A DNA stretch of 64,000 nucleotides from Phytohabitans rumicis (GTDB taxonomy: Bacteria > Actinomycetota > Actinomycetes > Mycobacteriales > Micromonosporaceae), in NCBI RefSeq assembly GCF_011764445.1, contig NZ_BLPG01000001.1:5766001-5830000 (forward strand). The letters run 5' to 3'. This document shows positions 61,453 through 64,000 of this stretch, in pieces. The notes beneath the pieces were generated by a model, which searched no databases, was not told the origin of the DNA, and saw nothing but the letters and a program-made list of their open reading frames with translations. The first letter of the stretch is position 1; the number at the start of each line of letters is the position of its first letter. Made by a program: the position numbers and the translations under genes.

Positions 61453-62591
61453 GCTCGCTCGCTGGCCTGCTCGTCGCGGACTTCAGCCGGGTGCTGGCCG
61501 GGCCGTACGCGACCATGCTGCTGGGTGACCTCGGTGCCGAGGTGGTCAAGGTGGAGCGGCCGGGCGGCGGCGACGACGTCCGCTCCTGGGGGCCGCCGTA
61601 CGCGGACGGCGAGGCGACGTACTTCCTCGGCGTGAACCGCAACAAGCGGTCTATCGCATTGGATCTATTGGATCCAGTAGACAACGAGGTGGCCCGGCGG
61701 CTGGCGGCTCGCGCCGACGTCCTGGTGGAGAACTTCCGGCCCGGCGCGATGGACCGCTTCGGCCTCGGCTACGAGCAGCTCAGGTCGGTCAACCCCGGCC
61801 TGGTCTACTGCTCGATCACCGGCTTCGGCGCGGGCCCGGGCGCGGCCATGCCGGGGTACGACCTGCTGGCGCAGGCGGTCGGCGGCCTGATGAGCGTGAC
61901 CGGCGAGCCGGACGGCTCCGGGACGAAGACCGGTGTCGCCCTCGTCGACGTCATCACCGGGCTGCACGCGGCGCTCGGCATGCTGGCCGCGCTGCGCCAC
62001 AAGGACCGCACCGGCGCGGGTCAGCGGGTCAGCGTCTCGCTGCTGTCGTCGTTGCTGTCGGCGCTGACCAACCACGCCTCGGCGTACGTCGCGGCGGGCG
62101 TCGTGCCCCGCGCGATGGGCAACCAGCACCCCAGCATCGCGCCGTACGAGGTGTTCGAGGCAGCGGACCGCCCGCTGGTGATCGCGGTGGGCAACGACCG
62201 CCAGTTCGCGGCGCTGTGTCGCGTGCTCGGCCGGCCCGACCTCGCGGCCGACCCGCGCTACGCGACCAACGCCGGGCGGGTGGCCGCGCGTACACCGCTG
62301 GTGCGGTCGCTGTCCGAGGCCCTGTCCGTGCGCACGGCGGACGCGTGGTTCGCCGCGCTGACCGCCGCCGGGGTGCCGTGCGGCCCGATCAACGACCTGG
62401 CGGCCGCCTTCGACCTGGCCGACTCGCTCGGCCTGGCTCCGGTCGCCGAGGTGGCCGACCCGCGCCGCGACCAGCCGGTACGGCAGGTGGCCAACCCCAT
62501 CGGCCTGGACCTGACGCCGCCCGAGTACCGCCTCGCGCCGCCGCGCCTGGGGCAGGACGGCGAGCGAATACGTGAGATGTTGGATCCATGA
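61449..62591 (+). CDS. class III (CaiB/BaiF) CoA-transferase, likely glutarate CoA-transferase
   Basis: A 380-residue family III CoA-transferase. LLVADFSRVLAGPYATMLLG and DLGAEVVKVERPGGGDDVRS open it. The catalytic Asp is in AAMPGYDLLAQAVGGLMSVT, and ALVDVITGLHAALGMLAALR follows. Human SUGCT, a glutarate CoA-transferase, belongs to the same class, which supports the role by analogy. Codons 73-78 (TTG GAT CCA GTA and neighbours) are unlike the rest of the gene and form a second copy of the operator core. ATG at 61449 overlaps the upstream stop; the 3' end overlaps the regulator gene. Confidence 0.88.
   Translation: MSSLAGLLVADFSRVLAGPYATMLLGDLGAEVVKVERPGGGDDVRSWGPPYADGEATYFLGVNRNKRSIALDLLDPVDNEVARRLAARADVLVENFRPGAMDRFGLGYEQLRSVNPGLVYCSITGFGAGPGAAMPGYDLLAQAVGGLMSVTGEPDGSGTKTGVALVDVITGLHAALGMLAALRHKDRTGAGQRVSVSLLSSLLSALTNHASAYVAAGVVPRAMGNQHPSIAPYEVFEAADRPLVIAVGNDRQFAALCRVLGRPDLAADPRYATNAGRVAARTPLVRSLSEALSVRTADAWFAALTAAGVPCGPINDLAAAFDLADSLGLAPVAEVADPRRDQPVRQVANPIGLDLTPPEYRLAPPRLGQDGERIREMLDP
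61664..61681. promoter_or_regulatory. intragenic copy of the operator palindrome
   Basis: TCTATTGGATCCAGTAGA is palindromic except for one T/G pair, the same mismatch as in the promoter copy. It is preceded by an overlapping half repeat, ATTGGATC (61658). It lies inside the CoA-transferase gene, encoded with codons otherwise avoided in this GC-rich gene. It could hold a regulator dimer for looping or roadblock repression. Confidence 0.55.
62580..62588. promoter_or_regulatory. third TTGGATCCA site at the regulator gene start
   Basis: TTGGATCCA covers the last codons of the CoA-transferase and the first base of the GntR start codon. Only the inner palindrome TGGATCCA is kept; the outer arms differ. 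Its place suggests feedback on the regulator's own expression, but it is the weakest of the three sites. Confidence 0.35.
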
Positions 62592-63250
62592 GTCTGGGTG
62601 AGGGACTTCGGAGGCCGCCGACCGCGCAGCAGTTCGTCCTGGAGGAGCTGCGGCGGGCGATCACGGCCGGCGTGCTGCGTCCGGGCGCCCCGATCAAGCA
62701 GGACGCGCTCGCCGAGGAGCTCGGCGTCAGCCGGGTCCCGCTGCGCGAGGCGCTAAAGACCCTCCAGGGCGAGGGGCTCGTGAACTACCAGGCGCACCGC
62801 GGGTACTTCGTGGAAACACTGTCCCTTGAGGACCTTCGCGAGGCGTACCGGATCCGCCAGATCCTGGAGGCGGAGGCGATCCGCAAGGCGGTGCCTAACC
62901 TCACCCCCGCGGACCTCGACGCGCTCGACGAGGCGCAGCTGGACGTGGAGCGCGCCAGCCTGCTGGGTGACGTGCCCGAGATGGCGGCCGCCAACCGGCG
63001 GTTCCACCTGATGCTCTTCGAGCACGCGAAGATGCCGCGCCTGCTCCGGTTGATCCGGAGCCTCTGGGACGCGACCGACGCGTACCGGTCCATGTACTAC
63101 GGCGCGAGTGAGAACCGTGAGCGGGTCGTCCACGAGCACCGCTCCCTGCTGGGGGCGCTGCGCCGGCGGGACGCCGACGGTGCCGTGGAGGCGCTCGACC
63201 TGCACCGCGCGCACGCCGTGTACGCGCTGGAGGAGTCTCTGGCCGATTGA
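62588..63250 (+). CDS. GntR-family (FCD) transcriptional regulator
   Basis: A 220-residue regulator. The winged helix is at about 10-75: QFVLEELRRAITAGVLRPGA, DALAEELGVSRVPLREALKT and LQGEGLVNYQAHRGYFV. The FCD effector domain follows at about 85-215 with YRIRQILEAEAIRKAV, ANRRFHLMLFEHAKMPRLLR and HEHRSLLGALRRRDADGAVE, whose Asp/His residues bind a metal in the family. It probably senses a pathway acid or CoA ester. It is the last gene of the operon; its ATG overlaps the upstream stop and a TTGGATCCA site. Confidence 0.92.
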   Translation: MSLGEGLRRPPTAQQFVLEELRRAITAGVLRPGAPIKQDALAEELGVSRVPLREALKTLQGEGLVNYQAHRGYFVETLSLEDLREAYRIRQILEAEAIRKAVPNLTPADLDALDEAQLDVERASLLGDVPEMAAANRRFHLMLFEHAKMPRLLRLIRSLWDATDAYRSMYYGASENRERVVHEHRSLLGALRRRDADGAVEALDLHRAHAVYALEESLAD

Positions 63251-63277
63251 CAGGCGTGATATTGACCCACGACGATA

Positions 63278-63291
63278 TGGGAACGCTCCCA
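63278..63291. promoter_or_regulatory. CebR-like operator upstream of the GH10 gene
   Basis: TGGGAACGCTCCCA differs by one base from the actinobacterial CebR box TGGGAGCGCTCCCA, the site of the LacI-type cello-oligosaccharide regulator. It extends to ATGGGAACGCTCCCAT. It lies 7 bases before the GGAGG ribosome-binding site of the xylanase gene, so a bound repressor would block its expression. Confidence 0.65.
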
Positions 63292-63309
63292 TGTCCTCGG
63301 AGGAACATC

Positions 63310-64000
63310 ATGCCTCTCAAACCCGGTCGAACACGCCGGCTTGCCATCCCGGTCCTCGCGCTGGCCTGTGCCGCCGCGTTCGTCACGCCCTTCCTGATCA
63401 CTCAGTCAGCGAGCGCCGCGGCGACGCTGCGCCTCGCGGCCGCGACGCGCGGCAAGTTCATCGGCTTCGCCGCCGCCACCAACCTGCTGACGAACGACGC
63501 CTCCTACCGCTCCATCGCGCAGACCGAGTTCAACCAGGTCACCGCCGAGAACGCGATGAAGTGGGACGCCACCGAGCCCAACGACAACCAGTACTCGTTC
63601 GCCGGCGCGGACCAGGTCGTTGCGTTCGCCCAGGCCAACTCCCAGGTCGTGCACGGTCACACGCTGGTGTGGCACAGCCAGACGCCGGGCTGGGTGCAGG
63701 GCCTGTCCGCCACCGCGATGCGCACCGCGATGCAGGACCACATCGCGACCGTCGTCGGCCGGTACGCCAGCAACCCGGCCGTGCAGTCCTGGGACGTGGT
63801 CAACGAGATCTTCAACGAGGATGGCACGCGCCGCGCGTCCTTCTGGCAGAACACCCTCGGTGACAGCTACGTCGCGGACGCGTTCCGGTACGCCCGCGCC
63901 GCGGACCCGGACGCCCGGCTGTGCATCAACGACTACAACGTCGAGGGCATCGGCGCGAAGAGCAACGCCATGTACAACCTCGTCCAGTCGCTGCGCGCGC
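63310..64000 (+). CDS. GH10 endo-1,4-beta-xylanase, N-terminal part
   Basis: The gene runs off the window after 230 codons. A signal peptide of about 38 residues (MPLKPGRTRRLAIPVLALAC, then the hydrophobic AAAFVTPFLIT and QSASAAA) precedes the GH10 catalytic barrel. It has GKFIGFAAATNLLTND, FNQVTAENAMKWDATEPND, VVHGHTLVWHSQTPGWV and the acid/base Glu in VQSWDVVNEIFNEDG. RLCINDYNVEG follows; the nucleophile Glu would lie beyond the window. It is secreted and cleaves xylan backbones. ATG at 63310 follows GGAGG at six bases. Confidence 0.93.
   Translation, partial: MPLKPGRTRRLAIPVLALACAAAFVTPFLITQSASAAATLRLAAATRGKFIGFAAATNLLTNDASYRSIAQTEFNQVTAENAMKWDATEPNDNQYSFAGADQVVAFAQANSQVVHGHTLVWHSQTPGWVQGLSATAMRTAMQDHIATVVGRYASNPAVQSWDVVNEIFNEDGTRRASFWQNTLGDSYVADAFRYARAADPDARLCINDYNVEGIGAKSNAMYNLVQSLRA

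Overview
The window is about 64 kb of very GC-rich DNA with dense, often 4-bp-overlapping genes. It looks like chromosomal DNA of a mycothiol-using actinomycete, most likely Micromonosporaceae. The grounds are a CvnABCD conservon, an Rv2466c-type nitroreductase, truncated haemoglobin O, an Eis-type acetyltransferase, DUF5130, DUF1015 and YbjN proteins, and several families of intergenic palindromic repeats. The family assignment is inference. I see no rRNA, tRNA, CRISPR array, prophage or transposase.

Layout. 1-1.6 kb: the end of an EAL phosphodiesterase, then a small membrane protein and SURF1 on the minus strand. 1.6-9.9 kb: cobalamin/sirohaem genes (cobB, cobC, cobT, cysG), interrupted by an acetyltransferase and a class A penicillin-binding protein. 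9.9-13.8 kb: trehalose genes, otsA and an OtsB-GH15 fusion. 13.9-23 kb: small membrane proteins, EttA, a thioesterase, YbjN, a secreted beta-propeller, GlbO, an MFS exporter and MscS. 23-30.8 kb: HNH nuclease, a sortase beside an LAVTG-tailed surface protein, kynureninase divergent from an amidase, DUF5130, a Uma2 nuclease and an AbiEi/DUF559-like protein. 30.8-39.6 kb: aminopeptidase N, nitroreductase, DUF1015, esterase, RpiB, Eis and small proteins. 39.9-43.7 kb: a P450, class I terpene synthase and class II diterpene cyclase cassette. 43.8-47.5 kb: the CvnABCD conservon.

47.7-57.3 kb is a nine-gene plus-strand operon: copper amine oxidase, a complete Opp/Dpp-type ABC importer, a DmpA-type P1 peptidase, a PaiB-like flavoprotein and a C45 N-terminal-nucleophile hydrolase. 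It has a sigma-70-like promoter and a perfect 20-bp palindrome over the predicted start of transcription. 57.5-63.3 kb holds a coherent 5-aminovalerate/glutarate module: aminotransferase, glutaryl-CoA dehydrogenase, semialdehyde dehydrogenase, class III CoA-transferase and a GntR/FCD regulator. A 14-mer, TATTGGATCCAGTA, occurs in the divergent promoter and again inside the CoA-transferase gene. The window ends inside a GH10 xylanase gene preceded by a CebR-like box.

Two features cut across the whole window. First, eight genes are thrown out of frame, or given implausible tails, by what looks like one missing G or C in a G/C run. All shift in the same direction, which points to systematic homopolymer undercalling in the assembly rather than gene decay. 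Second, a roughly 60-bp inverted repeat (family A, eight copies) lies in gaps downstream of gene ends. It is accompanied at three places by arrays of short GGGGWCCCC-type palindromes (family B).
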